DNA of 64,000 nt. It comes from Bin80 sp965215475. GTDB taxonomy: Bacteria; Bacteroidota; Rhodothermia; Rhodothermales; Bin80. A program made the position numbers and the translations under genes. The notes beneath the pieces were generated by a model that was not told where the DNA came from, did no database searches, and saw nothing but the letters and a program-made list of their open reading frames with translations. Shown in pieces: positions 26,621 through 35,589 of this stretch (positions within the stretch are counted from its first letter, which is position 1; the number at the start of each line of letters is the position of its first letter). The stretch spans positions 1,922,001-1,986,000 of the forward strand of contig OZ244061.1 in NCBI GenBank assembly GCA_965215475.1, written 5' to 3'.

Positions 26621-29221
26621 GTGCACTTAAGAACGTATCACCCCAATCAAACACCTCCTAACACAGTGAGTCCCTGGGTCGTACTTAAATTCGGTGGAAC
26701 AAGTGTCTCTTCAAGAAAGAATTGGGATACGATCGCGCGTATTATCCAAGCACGGCAGGCCGATGGAAAGCGGATATGTGTGGTGTGCTCGGCAGCTTCG
26801 GGCACTTCACGCGCGCTGGAAGGACTGATTGATGCCGCGTTGCTCGGAACCTACGAAGAGCCACTGGCAGCTATCGAGAAACAACATCTTGAACTGGCCC
26901 ATCAACTTGCCCTTGATGGTGAAGGGCTGCTTCGAGAGCTACTTCAGGAATTGGAACGACTCGCCTATGGAGTTTCGTTGACCCGAGATGCCGGCCCCCC
27001 TTTACATGCACGCATTTTATCTATGGGAGAACTCATGCTCACCATATTGGGAGAGGCATTCCTCGAAACACAGGGCGTTCCAATTACTTGGATGGATGCA
27101 CGTTCAATCCTGAAATCTGAACCCATCCCGCGTACTCCTCCTCATGAAGAATTTCTGTCTGCTCAATGTCAACATGATCCAGACCCAGATCTTCAGCAGA
27201 CAGATTCATTCATTACACAGGGGTTTATCGCTAGTGATGCACAAGATCGAACGGTATTGACCGGTTGGGGTGGGTCTGATACATCGGCTGCCTACTTTGC
27301 AAGTAAACTGGAAGCAATAAGATTGGAAATTTGGACCGATGTACCAGGAATGTTCACTGCCAACCCTGAACATGTCCCAAGTGCTCGTCTATTGAAACAA
27401 CTTGAATATAGTGAAGCCCAAGAGCTTGCCAGCTCCGGCGCGGAGGTTCTTCACCCACGCTGTATTGAGCCTCTGCGCCCACAAAAAATCCCTCTTCATG
27501 TTCGTTCAACGGCGAACCCCAATCTCAATGGAACTGTAATCAGTGCAGAGACACATAGTTATGGTGCTCAGGTGAAAGCCATTACTGCATGCATGGATCT
27601 GACTCTTATCGCCGTTGAAACCCCACGCATGTGGCATTCCGTAGGGTTTTTGGCAAAGATCTGTTCTGCATTCGAGCGTCACGGTCTTTCGATTGGAATG
27701 GTCGCTACCTCGGAAACAAATGTGACTCTCTCCATTGATCCGGTCTATGGTTTTTCTCTTGAAGAATCTGTGATTGAAGCATTACTGGCCGACCTGAATA
27801 AATTCTGCCAGGCAAAATGTATCACCGGATGCGCCGCCGTCAGCATGGTCGGGCAGAATATCCGAAGCGTCCTGCATGAATTGGGCCCTGCACTTGAGAT
27901 TTTGGATGAACAAAAAATCTATCTGGTCACACAAGCTGCCAGCGATTTGAATTTTACTTTCGTTGTTGACAATCTGCATGCCCAACGATTGACCAAAAAA
28001 CTCCATAGCCAAATCTTCAGCCAAATCGGCCCCGATGATCTCTTTGGCCTTACCTACCGTGAACTATTCGACACACCAGATATCTCATTGCCTACCTCTT
28101 GGTGGAAAACTCGCCGTACCCAACTTCTTGAATTAGCCGCAGAGTCCTCTCCCTGTTACGTATATGACCGAGAGAGCCTGCATCAATCTATCTCCAGAAT
28201 ACAGACCCTCCAAAGTGCCGACCGATCCTTTTATGCCATGAAGGCATGTTCGAATCCGGACATGCTAGAAGTAATTTATCAACGTGGGATTGGCTTCGAA
28301 TGTGTTTCTCCAGGCGAATTACGCTACATCCGGCAACTTTTTCCTGATATTGACTCTGATCGAATTCTCTTTACCCCCAACTTCGTACCCAAACAAGAAT
28401 TTTCACTGGGTTATGAGTTGGCTGACCATATCACGATCGGCAATGTAAGAGTCTTGGAGCTTTGGCCAGAGATTTTTCGAGGTCGTGACGTGATTCTCCG
28501 AGTTGATCCAGGACATGGACGCGGCCACCACAAGCATGTTCGTACAGCTGGTTCTGCATCAAAATTTGGGATCGCTCCAGAAGATCTGCCTTCACTGCAA
28601 AGTATTGCAAAAGAAAATGATATTCAAATTACAGGCCTGCATGCCCACGTTGGAAGTGGCATCCTGACTCCAGATACATGGAGTTCGGTCGCGTATGCTC
28701 TGGCTTCCATTGCCGAAAAATTTCCACACGTCGCTCACCTAAATGTTGGCGGCGGTTTCGGGGTAGCAGAAAAACCGGGCGCAATCCCACTAAACCTTGC
28801 CATCTTGGAAGAAAGCCTACAACAATTCCGAGAAACCTATCCTCAATTTGAACTCTGGATCGAACCAGGAAGATACCTTGTTGCGGACAGCGGCGTACTT
28901 CTAGTACGTGTCACACAAGTTAAGCGTAAAGGATCGAATTTTTATATCGGTGTGGAAACCGGAATGAATTCATTGATCCGCCCGGCACTCTACGGATCTT
29001 ATCATAGTATTGTGAATCTAACTAAACTGGGTGAAACGCCCTGCATGACAACAGATATCGTTGGGCCTATTTGTGAAACCGGTGATATTCTTGGGCGTGC
29101 ACGACGACTCCCTGAGACGAAAGAAGGCGACATCCTTCTCATTACTACAGCCGGAGCGTATGGGCGGGTGATGTCGTCAAGCTATAATATGCGCGAACCC
29201 GCAACTGAAGTGGTTATTTAA
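26621..29221 (+). CDS. bifunctional aspartate kinase / diaminopimelate decarboxylase
   Basis: Fusion of 866 residues combining the first and last steps of lysine synthesis. Residues about 20-300 are the aspartokinase domain (VVLKFGGTSVSS, later GWGGSDTSAAYFA and EIWTDVPGMFTANP); about 310-460 are ACT-type regulatory domains, the usual lysine or threonine feedback site; about 480-866 are the PLP-dependent decarboxylase with Lys541 in FYAMKACSNPD, then HAHVGSGILTP, NVGGGFGV, EPGRYLVADSG and GPICETGDILG. Such fusions (LysAC) are known in several bacteria. The start is a GTG at 26621, the only start codon just before the kinase domain; a nearby ATG at 26591 runs into a stop. The gene stands alone. 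Confidence 0.93.
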   Translation: MHLRTYHPNQTPPNTVSPWVVLKFGGTSVSSRKNWDTIARIIQARQADGKRICVVCSAASGTSRALEGLIDAALLGTYEEPLAAIEKQHLELAHQLALDGEGLLRELLQELERLAYGVSLTRDAGPPLHARILSMGELMLTILGEAFLETQGVPITWMDARSILKSEPIPRTPPHEEFLSAQCQHDPDPDLQQTDSFITQGFIASDAQDRTVLTGWGGSDTSAAYFASKLEAIRLEIWTDVPGMFTANPEHVPSARLLKQLEYSEAQELASSGAEVLHPRCIEPLRPQKIPLHVRSTANPNLNGTVISAETHSYGAQVKAITACMDLTLIAVETPRMWHSVGFLAKICSAFERHGLSIGMVATSETNVTLSIDPVYGFSLEESVIEALLADLNKFCQAKCITGCAAVSMVGQNIRSVLHELGPALEILDEQKIYLVTQAASDLNFTFVVDNLHAQRLTKKLHSQIFSQIGPDDLFGLTYRELFDTPDISLPTSWWKTRRTQLLELAAESSPCYVYDRESLHQSISRIQTLQSADRSFYAMKACSNPDMLEVIYQRGIGFECVSPGELRYIRQLFPDIDSDRILFTPNFVPKQEFSLGYELADHITIGNVRVLELWPEIFRGRDVILRVDPGHGRGHHKHVRTAGSASKFGIAPEDLPSLQSIAKENDIQITGLHAHVGSGILTPDTWSSVAYALASIAEKFPHVAHLNVGGGFGVAEKPGAIPLNLAILEESLQQFRETYPQFELWIEPGRYLVADSGVLLVRVTQVKRKGSNFYIGVETGMNSLIRPALYGSYHSIVNLTKLGETPCMTTDIVGPICETGDILGRARRLPETKEGDILLITTAGAYGRVMSSSYNMREPATEVVI

Positions 29222-29364
29222 CGGATACAACAAGTCCTTGGGATATACCAACTCTGTTAATTGATGATTAGCTTATTGATTCAGTGATCGAAGAAGGATA
29301 CGCATCCGCACTAAAATAATACATCTACGGGCGAGATCATTTCCCAAATCTCCCTTGAGATAGG

Positions 29365-30540
29365 TTAGCGCTCCATGGAAAATTTGGAGCCCATAGTTTT
29401 CTCAGGAGCCTCCATCAACGGAGGTTCATCCCGTCCCTTCCCATACTCCTCAACCAGCCATGTTTGCATGGAGGGGATGAGGACACCGTAGCGCCCATCA
29501 CGTTCATCTATGATGCCCTGATGCAGTGCTTTCTTGAAAAGATTTCCTGCTTCTTGAGAATCGTATTCTTGCTGTAACGTAGATAGGATTTTCGTATAGG
29601 TTTTTGTTCCTCCTGATGGAATATTCATCATCGCTTTTGCCAGAGCCTGCCGTTGTTCCTCTTTAATACCATGCGCACGCTGTCTGTAATAATTTATTCG
29701 GAACTCATTGCCCTTTTCGAGCACAGAATTCAACCCATCGTCCGTCATGCGGCGATTGTTGGACTCAAGGTAGGCAACCGCGGGATTTATGTATGATAAA
29801 ATATGTTGTGGCCATCCATGACATTCCTTCGCGATCGCATCAATCCACGGAGTCGGATCCCCCTTGGCGCCCCCTTCTTTGATCAGCCAATCCTGGATCA
29901 CCGCACGTTCCGAATCTTTATCCAAAGTGCCTAATTCTACGGTGCAATCTTTCATAAATCGTGATATGCCCAGCGATCTAAGAGCCGACTCGGAGGTACT
30001 AAGCCCCGCCGTCAGTAGCATGGCGGGTTTTCCCAGCTCACCATTGTGAATTATTTTTAAGGTATCCCTTGCTACATGTTTTTCTGAGGGGGTCTCGTTT
30101 AGATTGATCAGATATTGGGCTTCATCCAGCACTAAAATCAATCCTTCCTCGGGAGCCTCCTCTTTCAGTAATCCATCCACACTGGAATATCCTGCCACAT
30201 CTCTGCTGTACCCTCCGCCGAATCCATGAATACCCACGTTCGCCACATACTGTTTATCCATGACATAGGACTCTCCAAGAGATTGTGCCATGGAGATAGG
30301 ATCGTACAAATCTTTTATCTTGATGCTTACGACTTTCCAGTTTTGGGGCCGTGCCTCTGCAGACAGCACATCCAGTAGAGCCGTCTTTCCCGCCCCGGGT
30401 GCGCCCTGAATCAAAAAGGTAGTTCCCCCCTTCTGTTTACTCTTATAATGGTTTATGTATCGATTAAACGTATCAATGATCTCCGTACGCCCATGAAAAT
30501 ATGGCGTTGGACCACGATCGGGAATGACAACAGAACCCAT
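29365..30540 (-). CDS. AAA/P-loop ATPase, ORC1/CDC6-like, paralogue A
   Basis: ATPase of 391 residues. It opens with RGPTPYFHGRTEII, then a Walker A motif in LIQGAPGAGKTALL (about residue 45) and a Walker B motif in LILVLDEAQYL (about 140). A sensor-like region follows (MLLTAGLSTSESALRSLG), then a GWPQHI segment and a C-terminal winged-helix-like part ending in FSMER. This domain order resembles ORC/Cdc6-type or STAND-like AAA ATPases; the partner and function are unknown. A closely related gene lies at 31498 on the other strand. A small gene at 30581 precedes it on the same strand, 40 bases away, and may be co-transcribed. Confidence 0.8.
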   Translation of the reverse strand: MGSVVIPDRGPTPYFHGRTEIIDTFNRYINHYKSKQKGGTTFLIQGAPGAGKTALLDVLSAEARPQNWKVVSIKIKDLYDPISMAQSLGESYVMDKQYVANVGIHGFGGGYSRDVAGYSSVDGLLKEEAPEEGLILVLDEAQYLINLNETPSEKHVARDTLKIIHNGELGKPAMLLTAGLSTSESALRSLGISRFMKDCTVELGTLDKDSERAVIQDWLIKEGGAKGDPTPWIDAIAKECHGWPQHILSYINPAVAYLESNNRRMTDDGLNSVLEKGNEFRINYYRQRAHGIKEEQRQALAKAMMNIPSGGTKTYTKILSTLQQEYDSQEAGNLFKKALHQGIIDERDGRYGVLIPSMQTWLVEEYGKGRDEPPLMEAPEKTMGSKFSMER

Positions 30541-30580
30541 GATGTTTCTGATTGATTACATGGTATGAGGATACGGCAAA

Positions 30581-30841
30581 TCAGGAAACATCCCAGACCC
30601 ATCTTCGGTACTCTTTAGGTTCCCCTTGCCTTGGGAAAAACCATCGCGGCGTTTCCATCCGCACGATCTGATATCTCCAGTATGAAAGGAGCGGAATCAC
30701 TTCCCCTTCTTTTTCATGGAGCAGGTACTTGGCCGACTCCAGTTTATCCTGATTCACCAGGTCTATGATGTGGCAGATAAACGAAACCCCGCTCTCCATC
30801 CCATAGCACCCTATCGTGGTGTCCAAGCCTGTTGCAAGCAT
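30581..30841 (-). CDS. small hypothetical protein upstream of ATPase A
   Basis: An 86-residue frame from ATG 30841. The protein has a helical middle part (ICHIIDLVNQDKLESAKYLL) and a Trp/Arg-rich end (RWFFPRQGEPKEYRRWVW). No family was recognised. It is included because it lies just upstream of the ATPase on the same strand; it could also be chance, since the region around it contains gene debris. Confidence 0.4.
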   Translation of the reverse strand: MLATGLDTTIGCYGMESGVSFICHIIDLVNQDKLESAKYLLHEKEGEVIPLLSYWRYQIVRMETPRWFFPRQGEPKEYRRWVWDVS

Positions 30842-30921
30842 TACCGTGAATTATCTCAACCCTTCACCGAAGAGGCGAAAATCGGGTCCATCTGTAATGG
30901 AAAGATGTGCACGATGCCTAG

Positions 30922-31109
30922 CGCCGCATTGATGAGTACGCAGAAGAGCTATACGACAAGTATGCCAACGAGCCTGTGGCTGCAGTACAGGAGGCGGCCC
31001 ACTCCGAGCTCCTGCCGACCCAGACAGATGTACCGATCTGTATAGAATGTGGGGCGATCACGGTGCGCAGTGGTGCATGCAGTGCGGGAGTTCCAGCGGG
31101 TGTGGATGA
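30922..31109 (+). pseudogene. fossil C-terminal tail of a B12-dependent (class II) ribonucleotide reductase
   Basis: The frame from 30922 reads RRIDEYAEELYDKYANEP, then TDVPICIECGAITVRSG. After a frameshift near 31064 it continues as WCMQCGSSSGCG and stops at 31107-31109. The pattern CxxCG-x-ITVRxG-xCxxCG-xSxGC is that of the C-terminal zinc-binding tail of NrdJ-type reductases. No other part of such a gene was recognised upstream, so it is an isolated, broken tail. An intact nrdJ elsewhere in the genome is likely, as the enzyme is essential. Confidence 0.55.
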
Positions 31110-31497
31110 AACGAAGCTGGTCTTCCCAGCCCGGCCCCATTCCCGTCACCTTTGCTCTTTTCGCGATCTGCGTGGTCATTCTCTTGTGGGGAGGGCTTCT
31201 ACCCTGGATCTTGTTTCGATTGTGAAGCCAATTCTCGCGTCCTAGATCGGGGTAGGCGGTTTGAACGAATCTTTTGGACGAGAGAGGGGGAAATCTCTCA
31301 AATTCTCTGATTTCGGGGTACGCATGCCGACTAGCACGTGCCAGCAGAAGTTGGATTGGGTGTAGTGAGTCTGGGCTTTGTTTCGCTGCCGGCTTCTTTG
31401 GATCTCCATGAGATGTAGATGGAGTATATTCAGTATAGGAACCCTTTCCCTTGTTCTCCTGTCTAATTGATCCTGCAAACACCCTTTAGTTCAAATT
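31110..31497. other. spacer upstream of ATPase B
   Basis: Nearly 390 bases without a convincing gene. Short frames occur on both strands but none has family features or coding character. It should hold the promoter of the ATPase gene at 31498. Confidence 0.5.
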
Positions 31498-32709
31498 ATG
31501 CCTCCGGATACTTCTCCTATACCCGACTATGTTGCGGACCGTGGGCCGACCAAATATTTCCATGGACGAGTGCAGATCTTGAGAAACTTTGACAAACTGG
31601 TCAAGGATTCCATGGAGCCAGGAGGGGGATCAACCTTTTTGATCCAAGGTGCCCCTGGAGTGGGAAAAACGGCACTACTGTATGAATGTGGGAAGCTGGC
31701 AAAAGGGAATGGTTGGGAGGTCGCAAAAATTAAGACGGGAGCACTCTGGGATAAAGGAAAGATGTTGCGGACACTTGGTTTTGGAAAGATGGTGGGGATT
31801 GATAACGTCTCTTTGGGTCTATCGGAGGCTTTTACGGCAAAAATTTCTCTCTCTAAGCCAGCACGTTCAACGACTAGTCTCAACGTAGTTGAAAAACGGA
31901 AAAGAAAACCACTTCTTCTGGTTTTAGATGAAGCACAGAGGTTGTCAAACGCTAACGAACTCCCCAAAACCCAGTTTGACGAGGCTGGGGACTTACTTGA
32001 AGCGATTCATAACGGGGAGTTAAATAAGCCGGTCATCCTGTTGGCGGCGGGATTGGGATCGACCGGAGAAGCCTTCAGGTCGCTAGGGATTTCGAGATTC
32101 AAGGGGGGCTGTTTTGTGGAGTTAGGTGCATTGGGAAGAGCTTCGGAGCGAGCGGTCATCAAAGATTGGCTTGTCAAAGATGGGGGTGCCAAAGGGGATC
32201 CTACTACGTGGATCGATCAAATTGCCCAAAAGACGCATGGCTGGCCACAACATATTTCGGCCTATGGGGATGCCGCGGCGAAGCAAATCCAACATGATCA
32301 CGGAGAGATGACCGCCGCCGGGCTGGACATGGTGTACCGGGTGGGCGCAGAAAGGCGGAGAGCGTACTACAGGCACCGCGTAAGTGGTTTTGACGGGAAT
32401 GAGCTTATTTGTTTGTATGAAGCGGTCGCGGGGATCAATTCGAGGACCCCATTCAATAAAGATTTGGTATTATCCCCCCTCAACAAGAAATATGAATCTG
32501 ACTTGGCCGAAAAAATCTTCAAAAAGTTCATCGATAAGAGGGTGGTCTCGGTAGTTGGTACCACCATGTACTCTGTTCCGATTCCGTCTATGCATGACTG
32601 GATGCGCTCCGAATTTGAGCATGTAAAGGAGCAGATGGCAGCACTTAGAGATGCCCGTGAGACAAACACCCGCCCTAGTCCTCCAAAGGACTTTGGTATG
32701 GAGCGCTGA
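31498..32709 (+). CDS. AAA/P-loop ATPase, ORC1/CDC6-like, paralogue B
   Basis: ATPase of 403 residues and clear paralogue of the product of 29365-30540, with the same layout: RGPTKYFHGRVQIL, Walker A in LIQGAPGVGKTALL, Walker B in LLLVLDEAQRL, the shared blocks AIHNGELNKPVILLAAGL, RSLGISRF, WLVKDGGAKGDPTTWID and HGWPQHISAY, and an end in DFGMER. The Walker A to B interval differs more (a TSLNVVEKRKRKP insert), suggesting partner or substrate divergence. The pair is divergently placed around about 0.95 kb of debris. No nuclease, helicase or transposase partner gene is adjacent, so the function is open: replication-, defence- or transposition-related roles are all possible. Confidence 0.8.
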   Translation: MPPDTSPIPDYVADRGPTKYFHGRVQILRNFDKLVKDSMEPGGGSTFLIQGAPGVGKTALLYECGKLAKGNGWEVAKIKTGALWDKGKMLRTLGFGKMVGIDNVSLGLSEAFTAKISLSKPARSTTSLNVVEKRKRKPLLLVLDEAQRLSNANELPKTQFDEAGDLLEAIHNGELNKPVILLAAGLGSTGEAFRSLGISRFKGGCFVELGALGRASERAVIKDWLVKDGGAKGDPTTWIDQIAQKTHGWPQHISAYGDAAAKQIQHDHGEMTAAGLDMVYRVGAERRRAYYRHRVSGFDGNELICLYEAVAGINSRTPFNKDLVLSPLNKKYESDLAEKIFKKFIDKRVVSVVGTTMYSVPIPSMHDWMRSEFEHVKEQMAALRDARETNTRPSPPKDFGMER

Positions 32710-32768
32710 GAAATCCAGCGTTTGTATTTCCGTGCCACATCGTTACGTTGGGGCGTCTCTGGTATGCA

Positions 32769-33590
32769 TTAGTGCTGATGAAACTGATGCCCGCAGTACT
32801 TGCAAAAAGCAGATCCCTTCTCCAATCTCGTCTCCCGACAACGAATACATGGCTTCGTTCGCTTATATGCGCGACCAGACAGGCTAATGGACATCACAAT
32901 GATTGCATAGCCAATGATCATCACAATGGCTGCAACAAACTTCCCTAATGACGTCTGAGGAGAGATATCACCATATCCAACGGTGGTCAATGTTACAACC
33001 GCCCAGTACATACTAAGAGGAATACTGGTAAATCCGTTTTCTGGCCCCTCAATCAGATAGATCATAGATCCCAGAGTAGTGACAAGCAACGATAAGGCAA
33101 GGACGAACACCCATATTCGTTGCCAACTCTCCTGAAGAAGATAAAGTAAATGAATCCCTGCCCTGCTGTACTGCACCAGTTTCAGGACACGGAACACTCG
33201 AAGCAAGCGAAGAATTCGAATCACGATCAATGCCTGTGCTCCGGGAAGAAACAGGCTCAAATACGTTGGAATGACGGCAATGAGATCTATTGTACCGAAG
33301 AAGCTGCGTGCATATCCTGAGGGATTTCGAGAACAGTAGAGCCGAAGAACATATTCAAGAGTAAAGATCACCGTAAAACCCCATTCTAAACCGATAAGCA
33401 GATTCCCGTGGATCGCTCTAACCTGATCGATACTCTCGAGCATGACGGCGATCACGCTTGCGACAATCAGAACAAAGAGAGCGATATCGCTTCCTCGCCC
33501 CAATGGAGTGGTAGATTCAAATAAAATCTTGTTCAAAAACTCACGGCGTGAGCTCCATGTACCCTGATTTTCCTTAAACGCTTCTTCCAC
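32769..33590 (-). CDS. voltage-gated-type potassium channel with C-terminal zinc ribbon
   Basis: Inner-membrane ion channel of 273 residues with six predicted helices. S4-like arginines are in RILRLLRVFRVLKLVQ, and the selectivity filter TLTTVGYGD (about residue 203-211) is the potassium-channel signature, so it should conduct K+. The cytoplasmic tail ends in a zinc-ribbon-like motif (CIRCRETR...FCKYCGHQF), unusual for a KvAP/Kch-type channel. It overlaps the NUDIX gene by 17 bases and is the last gene of a four-gene overlapping minus-strand operon. Confidence 0.9.
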   Translation of the reverse strand: MEEAFKENQGTWSSRREFLNKILFESTTPLGRGSDIALFVLIVASVIAVMLESIDQVRAIHGNLLIGLEWGFTVIFTLEYVLRLYCSRNPSGYARSFFGTIDLIAVIPTYLSLFLPGAQALIVIRILRLLRVFRVLKLVQYSRAGIHLLYLLQESWQRIWVFVLALSLLVTTLGSMIYLIEGPENGFTSIPLSMYWAVVTLTTVGYGDISPQTSLGKFVAAIVMIIGYAIIVMSISLSGRAYKRTKPCIRCRETRLEKGSAFCKYCGHQFHQH

Positions 33591-34128
33591 TTTTCAGGTA
33601 TAAGTCGTAGTAGTAAAGTGCGGCAATAATGATTCCATGTCGAAGCGATTCCTCGGAAATCAATTTCGGAATCATGGATTGATCAATCAGAACAGGATCG
33701 ATCACCTCTGCCGAATCAAGCTCTTGCCTCCCCTGAGGGAATGCATCACTGGCTAGAAAAAAATGGCATCGATTTGTAAGGATCGCGGGGTTCGGGGATA
33801 TGGTTCCCAGCCGAATAAGCTTCTTCGCTTTGTACCCCGTTTCTTCTCTCAGTTCACGAGCAGCTGCCTCTTCAGGCCGTTCTCCCTCATCCACAATTCC
33901 TCCTGGTAACTCCAGCTCAACCGCCGAAGTACCCGGTCGCCACTGCCGGATACAAACAAATTTACCTTCTGGGGTTACAGGAACGATCGTCACCCAGTCA
34001 GAAGCTTCCAGGACATAAAACGAATGGACTTGTCCAGTCCGCGGAGATTCGCAATCGTCCTGACGCACTCCGAACACCTTGAAATCTCCACATGCCCGCT
34101 GCTGTTTACACTTCCAGGACTTACTCAT
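33574..34128 (-). CDS. NUDIX hydrolase, ADP-ribose pyrophosphatase-like
   Basis: Cytoplasmic hydrolase of nucleoside-diphosphate-linked compounds, 184 residues. The Nudix box is complete (GGIVDEGERPEEAAAREL followed by REETGY). The segment FVCIRQWRPGTSAVELELPG before it and the LGTISPNPAILTNRCHFF segment after it are like the ADP-ribose pyrophosphatase (NudF) group. Its stop region overlaps the channel gene start by 17 bases, and its ATG overlaps the oxygenase stop by 4 bases, so translation is probably coupled to both. Confidence 0.9.
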   Translation of the reverse strand: MSKSWKCKQQRACGDFKVFGVRQDDCESPRTGQVHSFYVLEASDWVTIVPVTPEGKFVCIRQWRPGTSAVELELPGGIVDEGERPEEAAARELREETGYKAKKLIRLGTISPNPAILTNRCHFFLASDAFPQGRQELDSAEVIDPVLIDQSMIPKLISEESLRHGIIIAALYYYDLYLKSGRSV

Positions 34129-35312
34129 GAATTCGATCCCTCTACCCTGATCAAAACTCTGAAACTGAGAAAAACATGTATGAGATCCAGAACTCTTCGG
34201 CTCTTAAGATAGGGCTTGAGGGAGTCATAATTAAGGGGCTCGGTTCCCGTTAATAATTGTGCAAATGGCTTCAATTTAAGGCTTATTTTGGATTCCATTC
34301 CAATTGTATAGATCCGAATACAGTCATCGAATTCCCGATAAACTATGCACGATGGAACCAATCGCACATAGCTGCTCCCGTTCCTGAGATCCTGTCGAAT
34401 CTCTCCAACGGCAGGAGGAGGAGTATGTGCTACTCCAGGCCAATTTTCTCGCACAGGATGCGTCATTGCACTACAGAAAATACGTTCCAGACTTTGCCTA
34501 TTCTCCGCAAGCTTTCGCACCTCGTTCTGGAACCAATCAAGAGGCGCATCGCTGACCCGGCCGGGGTCGTCCGTCTGAAGTTCAACTGGATCTATATACT
34601 TACTTGGCCTCTTCGGTTCGCCAAACCCTTCTGCCAGTTCTGAAAAAGCAGTCCGCAACATGCTAATCTCAGGAGCCTTAAATCCTATACTTGCTGTAAT
34701 ACATGCCTCTATTGCAACGCCCCAATGAGGAATTTTAGCTGGCAAATAAATCATGTCTCCCGGCTTGGCAATGAATTCTTGATCTGCATGAAAATTTTTC
34801 AGGAGTTGCATTGGAGTATCCTCTCTCATGGCTCGGCTTTTGGTGATCGGAGTATTTTCGATCCTCCATCGCCTTTGCCCACTGAGTTGGATCAGAAAGA
34901 CATCATAACTGTCCACATGAGGGCCTACACTCCCGCCCGGAACCGCGTAACTCAGTTGTACATCGTCCAGTCGCCAGTTGGGGATAAACCGAAACAGTTC
35001 CAGTAGCTGGCGCATCTGATCCAGTTCCCTCTCTGTATCCTGCACCAATACTGTCCAATGTGATCCTTCTATAGAATCCTCAAGACCTTCCCATTCAAAT
35101 GGTCCAGAAACCAATTCCCATGACTGTTCCTCTATGTTTTGTTCAATCACACGTGAATCGTATTCCGGTCGGGCAGCAATCTCAAAAATATTGCTCCGAT
35201 CAACCGTGAAATTGGATTCTTGAAAAGCGCCCTCTAAGATCAGAGGGCGCTTCTGCCAGTAATCGCGCATAAAGACATCAAGGGAGTATTTTCCACGAAA
35301 AGGATTCGTCAT
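34125..35312 (-). CDS. JmjC/cupin-type ribosomal oxygenase-like protein (RoxA/YcfD family)
   Basis: Fe(II)/2-oxoglutarate oxygenase of 395 residues. In E. coli the relative YcfD (RoxA) hydroxylates an arginine of ribosomal protein L16. The N-terminal FMRDYWQKRPLILEGAF is typical of the family. Iron ligands are visible in GPHVDSYDVFLIQ (His-x-Asp) and in LPAKIPHWGVA (distal His), with QRRWRI between. The longer C-terminal part forms the dimerisation and winged-helix-like region. The start codon overlaps the stop of a 56-residue zinc-ribbon gene (ATGA), and its own stop overlaps the NUDIX start. Confidence 0.88.
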   Translation of the reverse strand: MTNPFRGKYSLDVFMRDYWQKRPLILEGAFQESNFTVDRSNIFEIAARPEYDSRVIEQNIEEQSWELVSGPFEWEGLEDSIEGSHWTVLVQDTERELDQMRQLLELFRFIPNWRLDDVQLSYAVPGGSVGPHVDSYDVFLIQLSGQRRWRIENTPITKSRAMREDTPMQLLKNFHADQEFIAKPGDMIYLPAKIPHWGVAIEACITASIGFKAPEISMLRTAFSELAEGFGEPKRPSKYIDPVELQTDDPGRVSDAPLDWFQNEVRKLAENRQSLERIFCSAMTHPVRENWPGVAHTPPPAVGEIRQDLRNGSSYVRLVPSCIVYREFDDCIRIYTIGMESKISLKLKPFAQLLTGTEPLNYDSLKPYLKSRRVLDLIHVFLSFRVLIRVEGSNS

Positions 35313-35479
35313 CGAAAAAGTAATCTCACAAGTTCAAACAATGGCCATAGTAAGAGCAGAGCCATTACCCATGCCATGGTGGTTCGGCTATTCGACTGAC
35401 GAGGAAATTCATAGCCACAATATGGACATACGTCCAGATTGCGCTCTACTTCCAGTGCACATGATGGGCATTCTTGCAT
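35309..35479 (-). CDS. 56-residue zinc-ribbon membrane protein
   Basis: Small gene too short for usual length cut-offs. From ATG 35479 it reads MQECPSCALEVERNLDVC and then PYCGYEFPRQ, giving two CxxC pairs of a zinc ribbon. A single membrane helix follows (MAWVMALLLLWPLFELVRLL), and the protein ends with Phe-Arg. A GTG directly before the ATG is an alternative start, and an in-frame TGA lies a little further upstream. Its TGA overlaps the ATG of the oxygenase gene, which strongly supports a real, translated gene at the head of the operon. The C-terminal zinc ribbon of the channel at the operon's end uses a similar motif. Function unknown. Confidence 0.8.
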   Translation of the reverse strand: MQECPSCALEVERNLDVCPYCGYEFPRQSNSRTTMAWVMALLLLWPLFELVRLLFR

Positions 35480-35589
35480 CACTCCAGAACTCGATTCTAC
35501 CTGTCAACGCTTTGCATCCGAAATACGTTCAATGGAACAGCTTTTTATTTCATGCTTACACGTCTGTCTAGCTAAAATTTATTTGGTCC

